From contig CAIWTJ010000052.1 in NCBI GenBank assembly GCA_903915535.1, positions 1 through 64,000 of the forward strand: DNA of 64,000 nt, given 5' to 3'. The notes below the pieces were generated by a model that saw only the letters and a program-made list of their open reading frames with translations, was not told the origin of the DNA and did not search any database. This DNA is from Enhydrobacter aerosaccus. GTDB taxonomy: Bacteria > Pseudomonadota > Alphaproteobacteria > Reyranellales > Reyranellaceae. A program made the translations under genes and the position numbers. Positions 34,464 to 42,070 of the stretch are shown here, in pieces. Position 1 is the stretch's first letter. Every line of letters begins with the position of its first letter.

Positions 34464-35129
34464 ATGTTCAGGAAACCCGTCAAAGCCGCCCTTTTCGACA
34501 TGGATGGCCTGCTGATCGACAGCGAGGCCGTTTACATCGTGGCCATGCAGGCCGCCGCCCGCCACTTCAAGCGCGAGATGACGCTCGACTTCTGCCACTC
34601 GATGGTCGGCATTCCGCGAGCCGAGTGCAACGTCATGCTCCAGGAGCTCTATGGCGAGGGCTTCGACCTCCAGGAATTCCGCGGGGTCTATTCCGCCAAC
34701 GTCCAGCAGGCGATGGCAGCCGGCGTTCCGGTCAAATCGGGAGTTGTCGAGGTCCTGTCCCTGCTGGCCGAGCGCGGCGTGCCCTGCGCTGTCGCCACCT
34801 CGGCGTTGCGCGAGGTCGCCGAGAGTCATCTCGGCCGCGCTGGTCTTTTGCCCCGCTTCGCCGCCCTGGTGGGACGCGACGACGTCGAGCGTGCCAAGCC
34901 CTTCCCCGACATCTACCTCGAAGCCGCCCGCCGCCTCGGCGTACCGCCTGATCATTGCATCGCCTTCGAGGATTCGAGCCCCGGCCTCACCGCCGCCCAT
35001 GCCGCCGGCACGATGGCGATCATGGTGCCCGACATCCTGCAGCCCAGCGACGAGGTGCGCGCCAAGGCCCTGCACGTCGCGCCGGACATGGTCGCGGTCG
35101 AGCGGCTGCTGCGCGAGCATCTGAACTAG
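34464..35129 (+). CDS. HAD family phosphatase
   Basis: This 221-residue HAD hydrolase (subfamily IA, beta-phosphoglucomutase/phosphoglycolate phosphatase type) has the nucleophile motif 'FDMDGLLIDSE' (Asp12, Asp14), motif II 'AVATSAL', Lys in 'VERAKPFPDIYLEAARRLG' and motif IV 'CIAFEDSSPGLTAAHAAG'. It dephosphorylates small sugar phosphates in the cytoplasm. Substrate unresolved. It ends just before the CTCGCGAG-rich stretch. Confidence 0.92.
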   Translation: MFRKPVKAALFDMDGLLIDSEAVYIVAMQAAARHFKREMTLDFCHSMVGIPRAECNVMLQELYGEGFDLQEFRGVYSANVQQAMAAGVPVKSGVVEVLSLLAERGVPCAVATSALREVAESHLGRAGLLPRFAALVGRDDVERAKPFPDIYLEAARRLGVPPDHCIAFEDSSPGLTAAHAAGTMAIMVPDILQPSDEVRAKALHVAPDMVAVERLLREHLN

Positions 35130-35140
35130 AAAATCAGCGG

Positions 35141-35219
35141 CTCGCGAGGATTGGCCTGAAATGCCGTCCCTGCGGCCTTTAACCCGATTCCTCGCGAGGC
35201 CTCGCGAGTGACTCGCGAG
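35141..35219. repeat. Array of four CTCGCGAG palindromes
   Basis: CTCGCGAG occurs at 35141-35148, 35191-35198, 35201-35208 and 35212-35219. The last three start 10 and 11 bp apart, one helical turn, so bound proteins would face the same side. The middle pair also makes an 18-bp perfect palindrome (CTCGCGAGGCCTCGCGAG). The array lies between the HAD stop and the decayed membrane-protein gene, whose neighbours converge here. It may be an operator, terminator or methylation target. Confidence 0.6.
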
Positions 35220-35222
35220 CCA

Positions 35223-35249
35223 GTGCGTTCCCGCAAACGCACGTGCGTT
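35223..35249. repeat. GTGCGTT/AACGCAC alternating repeats
   Basis: GTGCGTT at 35223-35229 is followed after six bases by its inverse AACGCAC (35236-35242) and then directly by GTGCGTT again (35243-35249). It abuts the CTCGCGAG array and the end of the pseudogene. A hairpin here could end minus-strand transcription. Confidence 0.45.
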
Positions 35250-35483
35250 CACGTGCAACAGATCGGGTCGACATCGATGAACGTACCGACAATGCCCCAG
35301 AAAATTTCGAACACGATAAATCCGATTGCCCTGGCGTTTCATCTGCATGGTTGGAGGGGCCGGCGCTTTTCGTGGATGACGATCCCAGAACAAAAGCGTC
35401 CAGTAGGCGATCGATCTCAGCCGCCGCTGCCACGGGCGTGCTGGACGATCGTCACCAGATGGCACTTCCGAAACGTCCGTCAT
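35249..35483 (-). pseudogene. Decayed tandem copy of the small membrane protein
   Basis: An ATG at 35483 overlaps the stop of the upstream membrane-protein gene (ATGA) and reads MTDVSEVPSGDDRPARPWQ, then a hydrophobic segment beginning 'RLRSIAYWTLLFW', parallel to that gene's 'GWRSLAYWLLLAYF'. After this the reading frame is lost. In the next frame the end is recovered: after an internal TGA comes NARAIGFIVFEIFWGIVG, then TFIDVDPICCT and the stop at 35249-35251, close to the intact gene's ITVICCT stop. About 120 bp of middle are missing. It is therefore a frameshifted, shortened duplicate. Confidence 0.75.
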
Positions 35484-35836
35484 GTGCAGCAAATCACGGT
35501 GATGTTGAATATTTGATCCGCGACCGCAAATCCGAGATCCAACACAAGAACCGCGAGTACGAACGGAGAGAGCCTTTTCTCGCGCCAACCGGCGGCGTGA
35601 TAGGCAAGCGCCACGGCGGCGAGCGGCCCGAAGAACAGGTTCAGCGCTATGACCAGAACGGGATCGCCATAAACCTGATGGTAGGTCTGCGGATCGGAAA
35701 AGTAGTCTTGAACGACGAGAGCGCTGGAGCCGATATGCAAGAGAAAGTAGGCAAGAAGCAACCAGTAGGCGAGTGAGCGCCAGCCTTTCCGGGGAGCCTG
35801 GTGGTCTTTTTCGTCCCGCATCATCGCTTCCGTCAT
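35480..35836 (-). CDS. Small three-helix membrane protein, candidate immunity protein
   Basis: This 118-residue protein has a charged N-terminus (MTEAMMRDEKDHQAPRKGW) and hydrophobic segments starting near 'SLAYWLLLAYFLLHIGSSAL', 'VLVIALNLFFGPLAAVALAY' and 'PFVLAVLVLDLGFAV', so an inner-membrane location is likely. No family is recognised. It lies 31 bp downstream of the Tlde1-like gene on the same strand and is followed by a decayed copy of itself; effector immunity genes often occupy this position and often duplicate. The start is uncertain: an ATG at 35896 would overlap the effector end. Confidence 0.7.
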   Translation of the reverse strand: MTEAMMRDEKDHQAPRKGWRSLAYWLLLAYFLLHIGSSALVVQDYFSDPQTYHQVYGDPVLVIALNLFFGPLAAVALAYHAAGWREKRLSPFVLAVLVLDLGFAVADQIFNITVICCT

Positions 35837-35867
35837 CCCTCGTCTTTCATGGGAAATTTTGGCGATG

Positions 35868-36566
35868 TCATGGCGGTATCTTGCTATAGTCGACATACAA
35901 CTTCAGGTCGCGGCCGAGAGATTTGAAAGTCTTGGCAAAGCTCGACATATTGCCGGTCAGGTCGATGCATCCCGCCGAGCCGGGCACCCACCCACCGTGA
36001 ATCGCCATATCTTTCCGGCCGAAAGTGAGGCCATTTTCGACGGTCTCTTTCGTCGGATCGGCCCACACTCTTTCCGAGCCCCAGCTATAAAGGGATCCAG
36101 GCCATTTTCCGCTCCAGTCCTTATTGACCAAGACCATGGCGCCTTGCGCGGCGCTGAGAGGATCAATCGACTGGTAGCGGCTTTGCTTGATGTCGTACGT
36201 GCCCTCGGGCATCGGACCAACATTCACCTTCTCCTGATCCTTGCCGCTGCCGAAATTCTCGCGTCCCGACACGCCCGGCCACTGCGCCACGACGTTGTCG
36301 CCGTCGTACAGGCTGAGCGCGCGGCCGTTGAACTTCAGATACATCTTCGATGGATCACGTCCCGCGAGGCTTGCCGTGTCCGATGGCACGCTTTGCGCCG
36401 GCTTTTGCCGTGCGCCTTGCACGTCGTCGTTCGAAGCGGCCGGGTCGCTGCCGCCCGAGACCTGGATCAGATTCGGATCGCGGCCCGTCAGCAGGGTCGG
36501 CGATGCTGCCGCATCGGATGGCGGGACATAGGCGTTGCGTTTGGCGATAGGTGAAAAGATGCCCAT
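35868..36566 (-). CDS. Tlde1/DUF2778-like peptidoglycan-targeting protein, candidate effector
   Basis: This is a 232-residue protein. Residues 1-75 are low-complexity and polar with no signal peptide. From about 76 the DUF2778/Tlde1 domain runs: 'MYLKFNGRALSLYDG', 'GPMPEGTYDIKQSRYQSID', and the active site HGGWVPGSAGC (His190, Ser197, Cys200) then IDL. The His-to-Cys distance of ten is the L,D-transpeptidase-like spacing. Known Tlde1 proteins are type VI effectors that cut or alter peptidoglycan in a rival's periplasm. AGGAGACATCC precedes the ATG. Base composition is visibly less GC-rich than in the flanks. No secretion genes are near. Confidence 0.8.
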   Translation of the reverse strand: MGIFSPIAKRNAYVPPSDAAASPTLLTGRDPNLIQVSGGSDPAASNDDVQGARQKPAQSVPSDTASLAGRDPSKMYLKFNGRALSLYDGDNVVAQWPGVSGRENFGSGKDQEKVNVGPMPEGTYDIKQSRYQSIDPLSAAQGAMVLVNKDWSGKWPGSLYSWGSERVWADPTKETVENGLTFGRKDMAIHGGWVPGSAGCIDLTGNMSSFAKTFKSLGRDLKLYVDYSKIPP

Positions 36567-36605
36567 GGATGTCTCCTTGTGCGATCATTCCTAGGCGCAT
36601 GAGTC

Positions 36606-36654
36606 GGAATCCCCTATTACGGTCGTTACTGGCGATAAAACGTTGACCCGCTTG
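36606..36654. repeat. Mosaic intergenic repeat, copy 2
   Basis: GGAATCCC (36606-36613) is followed by TAAAACGTTGACCCGCTTG (36636-36654), which matches the element at 8584-8602 at 18 of 19 bases. It lies just upstream of the Tlde1-like gene, inside a 155-bp gap that holds no gene. Confidence 0.55.
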
Positions 36655-36721
36655 GAACGGCTGGAGGTTGGCCGGCGCTGCCATTGGCACTCTCGGAAGC
36701 GCCCGCGGACATTTTCCGCGC

Positions 36722-37303
36722 CTACTGCGTCGTGAGACCCGCGTTGCGCGCCGTGCGGCCCCCGACCGGCGTGCAGGCGCCGCTTTGGCAGAGCTCGGCC
36801 TTGTCGTTGTAGAAATACATCATCCACTTGTTGCTCGGCAGGTGGATCCACTTCTCCATCAGCGTCCGGTCGACATCGGGCACACGATGGACGATCCAGT
36901 CGCGCAGCTTCTGCGGTGCTTCCGGCAACAGACCGCCGCCGCTCGCGTAGTTGCCGTGCAGCCCGACCCGCGAAGTCGGCCCGTCCAGCGTGCGCTCGAC
37001 ACCGCCCAGCCACATGCGCGAGCAGGAGGAGGCGCAGCGGCCGCGGATCATGGTCGCGAGCCCGCGCGCGCGGACCAGGTCGCCGACGCAGTAGCCCGCC
37101 CGCGCATCGCCGCCGCCGGAGTTGGTGAGCACGACGCGCTTGATCGCGTTCTGCGATAGCAGTGTCTCGAGATCGGCGCATTCGGAGCCGACGACCGAAC
37201 CCGACAGGGTGACTGTGTCGCCCTCGACTTTCATGTCCATAGCCTCGGCCGGCGCGAGCGCGGCGAAGACGAACAGTGCTGCGGCTAGAACTTCTCGACC
37301 CAC
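36722..37303 (-). CDS. Exported ClpP/crotonase-like protein of unknown function (COG3904-like)
   Basis: This 193-residue protein starts at GTG 37303, chosen because GGAGG lies seven bases before it and because this start gives a clean signal peptide (MGREVLAAALFVFAALAPAEA). The mature part has 'IKRVVLTNSGGGDARAGYCVGD' and 'IRGRCASSCSRMWLGG', the glycine loop and CASxC segment of periplasmic ClpP-like proteins in which a serine may be catalytic. The C-terminal third is Cys-containing and unassigned. Its start overlaps the end of the SDR gene by 19 bp. Confidence 0.78.
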   Translation of the reverse strand: MGREVLAAALFVFAALAPAEAMDMKVEGDTVTLSGSVVGSECADLETLLSQNAIKRVVLTNSGGGDARAGYCVGDLVRARGLATMIRGRCASSCSRMWLGGVERTLDGPTSRVGLHGNYASGGGLLPEAPQKLRDWIVHRVPDVDRTLMEKWIHLPSNKWMMYFYNDKAELCQSGACTPVGGRTARNAGLTTQ

Positions 37304-37986
37304 GGCCGCACCTCCACTTCCCAGCTCCAGGCGCTGCGGTGCTGCATCAAGGTGCTCCAGTAGACCTCGGCGATGGCGTCGGGATCGAGCAGGCTGTCCG
37401 GCGCGTCGGCCGGGACGGGACGCGCGGCGCTCCGAATGCCGCCGTCGATCACGAAGTGCGCCACGTGCACACCCTTGGGACTGAGCTCGCGCGCCATCGA
37501 TTGCGCGAGGCCACGCAGTGCGAACTTGCCCATCGCGAAGGTTGCCGACAAGGCAAAGCCCTTCACGCCGGCGGTCGCGCCCGAGAGCAGGATCGCGCCG
37601 TGGCCTTTGGGCACCATGCGTTTGGCGGCCTGCTGCGACACCAGGAAGGCGCCGAAGGCGCTGATCTCGATCGCGCGTTTCACGTCTTCGGGGGGCAGGT
37701 CGACGATCGAGCCGCGCACACGCGAGCTCGCGTTGTAGACCACGATGTCGGGGGCGCCCGACCCCGCCTCGACCGCGTCGAAGAGGGCCGCAACGTCCTT
37801 CGCATCGGCGGCGTTGCACTTGTGAACCTGCGCGCCCGTCTCCTGGGCGAGCGCCGCCAGTTTGTCCGTGGTGCGCGAGGCGATCGAAACCTTGAGGCCG
37901 TTCTTGGCGAACAGCCGGGCCAGCGAGGCGCTGAGGCCGGGGCCGGTGCCCACGATCAGGGCGGAGGTGTACTTGGGCTTTTCCAT
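37285..37986 (-). CDS. Short-chain dehydrogenase family protein lacking the catalytic Tyr
   Basis: This 233-residue Rossmann protein has 'ALIVGTGPGLSASLARLF' (nucleotide loop) and 'PDIVVYNASSRVRG' (NAG-like). The usual YxxxK is replaced by Phe150-Ala-Met-Gly-Lys154 in 'SATFAMGKFALRGLAQ', so the proton-donating tyrosine is absent, while Ser135 and Lys154 remain. It may bind NAD(P) without normal reductase chemistry, or use another donor. An atypical SDR branch with this substitution is known to me from memory only. Confidence 0.85.
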   Translation of the reverse strand: MEKPKYTSALIVGTGPGLSASLARLFAKNGLKVSIASRTTDKLAALAQETGAQVHKCNAADAKDVAALFDAVEAGSGAPDIVVYNASSRVRGSIVDLPPEDVKRAIEISAFGAFLVSQQAAKRMVPKGHGAILLSGATAGVKGFALSATFAMGKFALRGLAQSMARELSPKGVHVAHFVIDGGIRSAARPVPADAPDSLLDPDAIAEVYWSTLMQHRSAWSWEVEVRPWVEKF

Positions 37987-38055
37987 CGGGATGGCCTCGT
38001 TGTTCGGGTGGGATCAGAGGTATAGGCTAGACGAACTCTCGGGAAAGGAAATGCC

Positions 38056-38727
38056 ATGGATACAATCGCGCCCGTCGCCCGCATCGACGTGATTTCCGAC
38101 TCGATCTGCCCATGGTGCTACATCGGCAAGCGCAACCTCGAAGGCGCGCTGAAGATTCTGGCCGCCGAAGGGCTTCACTTCAGCGTGATGTGGCATCCCT
38201 TCCAGCTCAATCCGGACATGCCGGCCGAGGGCGTCGAACGCAAAGCCTATCGCGAGGCCAAGTTCGGCGGGCCGGAGAAGGCCAAGGCGATCGACGAACG
38301 CATTACCGCCACCGCCGCGACCGTGGGTCTCGAGTTCCATCTCGACCGGCTGACGCGCACGCCCAACACCGTGAATTCCCATCGCCTGATCCGCATGGCC
38401 GGACAGGAAGGCGTGCAGGACGCCGTCGTCGAGGCGCTGTTCAAGGCCTACTTCTGCGAGGGCGCGGACATCGGCGACCCCGAGATCCTGGCCGGCGTCG
38501 GCGGCGCGGGCGGCCTCGATCCCGATGCCGTGTTCAAGATGCTGAAGAGCGAGGAGCATCGCCGCGAAGTGCTGGGCGGCGACCAGATGGCCCGCAACGC
38601 CGGCATCCAGGGCGTGCCGAGCTTCGCGCTGCAGGGCCACGTGCTGTTCTCCGGCGCCCAGCCGCCCGAGGAGATGGCCAAGGCCTTCAGCCACGCCTGG
38701 GGCATCCTCAAGAACCAGGCGGCCTAA
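38056..38727 (+). CDS. DsbA family oxidoreductase (FrnE type)
   Basis: This 223-residue thioredoxin-fold protein has Cys18-Pro-Trp-Cys21 in 'DSICPWCYIGKRNL' and the FrnE/2-hydroxychromene isomerase-like pattern 'MWHPFQLNPDMPAEGVERKAY', 'NSHRLIRMAGQEG' and 'AGIQGVPSFALQG' (cis-Pro loop). No signal peptide is present, so it acts in the cytoplasm as a disulphide/isomerase-type protein. It stands alone and converges with the AsmA gene across a palindromic repeat. Confidence 0.92.
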   Translation: MDTIAPVARIDVISDSICPWCYIGKRNLEGALKILAAEGLHFSVMWHPFQLNPDMPAEGVERKAYREAKFGGPEKAKAIDERITATAATVGLEFHLDRLTRTPNTVNSHRLIRMAGQEGVQDAVVEALFKAYFCEGADIGDPEILAGVGGAGGLDPDAVFKMLKSEEHRREVLGGDQMARNAGIQGVPSFALQGHVLFSGAQPPEEMAKAFSHAWGILKNQAA

Positions 38728-38745
38728 CCGCCGCCAACCCACCGT

Positions 38746-38867
38746 CCTCATCCTGAGGAGGCGCGCAGCGCCGTCTCGAAGGATGGGCAACAGACAAGGT
38801 GCTCGAGACAAGGTGCTCGTTCCCATCCTTCGAGACGCAGCCCTTCGGGCCGCTTCTCAGGATGAGG
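38746..38867. repeat. Dispersed REP-like long hairpin, copy 2 with internal duplication
   Basis: This element matches the inverse of 1861-1965. The outer arms are CCTCATCCTGAGGAG and its inverse with few changes; the inner arms GTCTCGAAGGATGGG and CCCATCCTTCGAGAC pair perfectly. Between them AGACAAGGTGCTCG is repeated in tandem (38792-38805 and 38806-38819), which explains the extra length. It separates convergent DsbA-type and AsmA genes and could serve as a bidirectional terminator. Confidence 0.85.
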
Positions 38868-38875
38868 TTGTGCCG

Positions 38876-41800
38876 CTACTTCGATTCGGCTGAAATATCC
38901 GGCGACGAGAGCTTGCCGGTGACCTTGGCCACGTACTGGCGATTGCCGGTGGTCACGCTGATCGTCGTATTCGTCGTGCCGTCGGCCATGCGGTTCTGTC
39001 CGGAGATGACCGCGGTCGCGCCGGCCCCTTGCACGGTCTGATCCTGCAGGACGATCGTACCGCCGCCCAGAACCACACCGCCCGCAATCGTGTTCTCGTG
39101 ATTGATGAAGCCCGACAGGATGGCCCGGTCGAAAGCCAAGGTGTCGCTGAAGATGCTGCCGAGGCCCGTCGCGAATTGCGCGAACGACTGCGCGCCGCCG
39201 GACATGCCGGCGCGCACGGTGCCGCTCACCGTCGTGGCGGTCGACAGGCTTTCGCGCAGCTCCGCCGCCGAGGCGCCCTTGCCCGTGAGGCGGATGCCGC
39301 GCGCGTCGAGCTTGCCGTCGACGGTGATACGGCGGGATGACGTGCCAAAGCCATTGTCGCCCACCGTGCCGCGCAGCAGTTCGTCGACATGGATTCCGAG
39401 AAGAGAGCCATGAGCGTCGACGCCGAGCGCCGGGCCCGACGCGTCGATCACGCCCGCGAAATCGACCGCGCCCTTGTAGAACTGTCCGGTCAGCTTGTTG
39501 ATCTTGAACACGCCGCGGGCGAGCGTGGCGTCGAGATCGGCATAGTCGACCGTCAACGCCGCCATCGACATCGCCTTGGCCGAGATGATCAGGGTCGCAT
39601 CGAACGAGCGGATCGCCGTCAGATTGATCGGCTTGGGCGTCGCCTTGCGTGCCGGCTGGGCGTGACGCACTTCGGACGGCGCCTCGTCGGGCGAAAGCGG
39701 CGCGGGCGCCGAGTCGTCCTCGATGCCGAGCAAGGCGTCGATATCCAGCGTCTTCGGCACGTTCAACCTGGCCGCCAGCTTCGGCCGCTTGCCGAGGGTG
39801 GCGTCGAGGGTGCCGTTCATGTCGCTGCCGCGAATCGCCAGGTCGCCGGTGAACGCCGCGCGATCGGAGTTGCCCTTGAGCGCACCGCTCGCCGTGAGCG
39901 GCCCGAGGCTGCCGGTCGCGTGCCCGCTGGCCACCGAGACGAACTTGCCGGCATCCGCCGTCTGCAGGTGGAACGTCCGGAAATCGAACGGCACGGGATC
40001 GGCGAAGCCCAGCGTGCCGGCGATCCGCGCATCGGTATCGAGCACGTGCACCGCGACATCGCGCAGGGCCACCGACTCGCGCGTGCCGGCCGCGGCGCCG
40101 CTGGCCGTGCCGGGCCCGATCGTGCCGTTCATGAATTTCGGGAGACCCGCGTAGTCGAGCAGCTTGTCGGTGTCGGGCGCAGCGACCGTGAAGGAGAGGT
40201 CGAAGCGCGGTGCGGCGCCGTAATCGGCCACCAGGCCGTTCAATCCGAGCTTGGCGCCCAGCAGATTGGCCACTCGCAGGTCCTGCAGCTTCAGCAGGTC
40301 GCTGGTCAGCGTGGCACCGCCCGTCACGCCGGTCATCGTCTGGCCGCGATAGACGAGCTTGCGGATGTCGAGCTTGAGGCCGAGGCTCGGGGCATCCTTG
40401 GGAATGTCCGCCGGCATCCTGGCCGTGCTCGCCGCCGCCGCCGACGGAGGCGGGTCGGATTCCGCGGGCACGAGCGATTTCGGGATGTAGTCGTCGAGGT
40501 TGAACTTCTCCATGCCGACGTTGAGCGCGGCACTGAACGGAACCTTGAGGGACAGCATGCCGGCGATGGTGCCGGGCACATCGTCGAGCAAGAAGGTGCC
40601 GTCGCTCAGATCGAGCGCGCCGGCCTTGGTCGCGAGCTTTCCGTCGATCGCCAGCTTCTCGAGCCGCCCGGGCGGAATGCCCGAGATGTCGACGCCCAGC
40701 CAGCGGAAGGTCTCGCGTAGATGCGGGCCCGCCGCCCTGAGCGTGCCCTTGGCCGCATCGACATCGATCGTCATGGCGCCCGGCAGCGCAGCCCTGAGCT
40801 GGGGTACGGTCGCCACGCCCTTGCGCATGGCAAAGACAGCCGACAGATCGCGGATGGTGTCGTTGTTGTAGATCGCCTCGGCAATCTGCAGGTTGAGATC
40901 GGCATCGATGGCCGACCAGGGCGACGGCCCGACCACCGCCGTTGCCGCTTTTGCGGCGGCGGCCTCCGGTGTCGGCGCCGTGGCGACGGCCTTCACCGGA
41001 TCGGCCGCGAAATCTATCGGCCGGGCGAAGATCTTCACCCATTTGCCGATGTCGAGGCGGGTGAGCGCCAGTTTTCCGCTCACGGCAGGATGGGCGCCCA
41101 GTGTGAGCTTCACGCTGCCCTTGGCGTCGTCCTTGCCCATCGACATGTCGAAGGCCGTGGCCGCCAGGTGATCGGGGCCGGTATCGATATCGCCCTCGAA
41201 GGAAAAGCGGCCGGCGCCGGAAGTGTCGAAGGCCGGTCTGGCGACACCGATGGCACCGGACACCGCGGTCACGAAATCGCTCAACACGCCGGTCTTCAGG
41301 GAAACATGGCCCTGGATCTTCGTGTCGAGCTTGACCCCCGCGATGCCGCCCCTGAAGTCGAGTTCGCCGCTCGAGACCTTGAGGTTGAGCCGCGCGCGAT
41401 GGCCCGACGGCGTGTTCTCCCCCACCGCCACGTCGAGCTTGAGCGGCACACCGTTCACGGTGGCGTCCCCGTCGATCTCGAAGGGTCCCTCGAAGGAGCG
41501 CACCGTGGCGCCCGCATTCACGTTTTCGGCCTTGAACACCGATTTGGTCTCGGGATTGGTGTAGGTGATCGTGCCCCGCACGATCTGCAGGCGGCCGATA
41601 GCGAGATGAAAGCCACCACTGGGCGCTCCCTCGGCCTGTTGCGCATTCTCGCCGGGCCCGAATTCCCAGTTCGGGATTCCCTTCGCGTCGGTCTCGAGCA
41701 CGATCGTGGGCTGGTAGAGCGTGAGCGTGCCGACCTCGACTTTCCCCTTGAGCAGCGCACTCCAGGACGGACGCACGGAAACCCAGCGTACGTCGATCAT

Positions 41801-42061
41801 CTGCGCACCCGTGGCGCCCACGGCGTTGGCGAAGCGCACGGTACCCGCACCCACGCCCGGCACCGGGAACATGCGCAGGCGCATCGGCCCGTCGATCACC
41901 AGCTCGCGGCCAGTGGCATCGCGTACCGCCTGGATCAGGCCGGGCTTGTAGGCCTCGACATTGACCAGTCCGGGCACGCTCGACAACAGGGCAACGATTC
42001 CGCCCATTACCGCGACCGCGATCAGACCGATCTCCAGCCAGCGAATACGCGTGCGTGTCAT
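38876..42061 (-). CDS. AsmA family protein
   Basis: This 1061-residue protein has an N-terminal membrane anchor ('WLEIGLIAVAVMGGIVALLSSVPG') and the AsmA pattern 'PGLIQAVRDATGRELVIDGPMRLRMFPVPGVGAG'. The rest is a long repetitive beta-rich groove region (lipid-bridge fold) with the C-terminal AsmA_2 domain and 'GNRQYVAKVTGKL' near the end. AsmA proteins span the periplasm to move phospholipids towards the outer membrane. The start follows directly on the end of a divergent-free stretch; the permease start lies 10 bp downstream of its own 5' side. A Thr-Pro-Glu-Ala-rich insertion lies near residue 365. Confidence 0.9.
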   Translation of the reverse strand: MTRTRIRWLEIGLIAVAVMGGIVALLSSVPGLVNVEAYKPGLIQAVRDATGRELVIDGPMRLRMFPVPGVGAGTVRFANAVGATGAQMIDVRWVSVRPSWSALLKGKVEVGTLTLYQPTIVLETDAKGIPNWEFGPGENAQQAEGAPSGGFHLAIGRLQIVRGTITYTNPETKSVFKAENVNAGATVRSFEGPFEIDGDATVNGVPLKLDVAVGENTPSGHRARLNLKVSSGELDFRGGIAGVKLDTKIQGHVSLKTGVLSDFVTAVSGAIGVARPAFDTSGAGRFSFEGDIDTGPDHLAATAFDMSMGKDDAKGSVKLTLGAHPAVSGKLALTRLDIGKWVKIFARPIDFAADPVKAVATAPTPEAAAAKAATAVVGPSPWSAIDADLNLQIAEAIYNNDTIRDLSAVFAMRKGVATVPQLRAALPGAMTIDVDAAKGTLRAAGPHLRETFRWLGVDISGIPPGRLEKLAIDGKLATKAGALDLSDGTFLLDDVPGTIAGMLSLKVPFSAALNVGMEKFNLDDYIPKSLVPAESDPPPSAAAASTARMPADIPKDAPSLGLKLDIRKLVYRGQTMTGVTGGATLTSDLLKLQDLRVANLLGAKLGLNGLVADYGAAPRFDLSFTVAAPDTDKLLDYAGLPKFMNGTIGPGTASGAAAGTRESVALRDVAVHVLDTDARIAGTLGFADPVPFDFRTFHLQTADAGKFVSVASGHATGSLGPLTASGALKGNSDRAAFTGDLAIRGSDMNGTLDATLGKRPKLAARLNVPKTLDIDALLGIEDDSAPAPLSPDEAPSEVRHAQPARKATPKPINLTAIRSFDATLIISAKAMSMAALTVDYADLDATLARGVFKINKLTGQFYKGAVDFAGVIDASGPALGVDAHGSLLGIHVDELLRGTVGDNGFGTSSRRITVDGKLDARGIRLTGKGASAAELRESLSTATTVSGTVRAGMSGGAQSFAQFATGLGSIFSDTLAFDRAILSGFINHENTIAGGVVLGGGTIVLQDQTVQGAGATAVISGQNRMADGTTNTTISVTTGNRQYVAKVTGKLSSPDISAESK

Positions 42062-42070
42062 CGATACCCT

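Noticed and set aside
34062-35588. A 508-codon minus-strand frame that contains the cupin-like gene and runs on to 35588.
   Set aside because: Only 34062-34412 encodes the cupin-like protein. The piece from 35483 matches the start of the decayed membrane gene; the middle is the complement of the HAD gene.
1861-38867. The two long palindromic repeats as ends of a transposon.
   Set aside because: They are 37 kb apart with ordinary chromosomal genes between and no transposase; dispersed REP-like elements are the simpler explanation.
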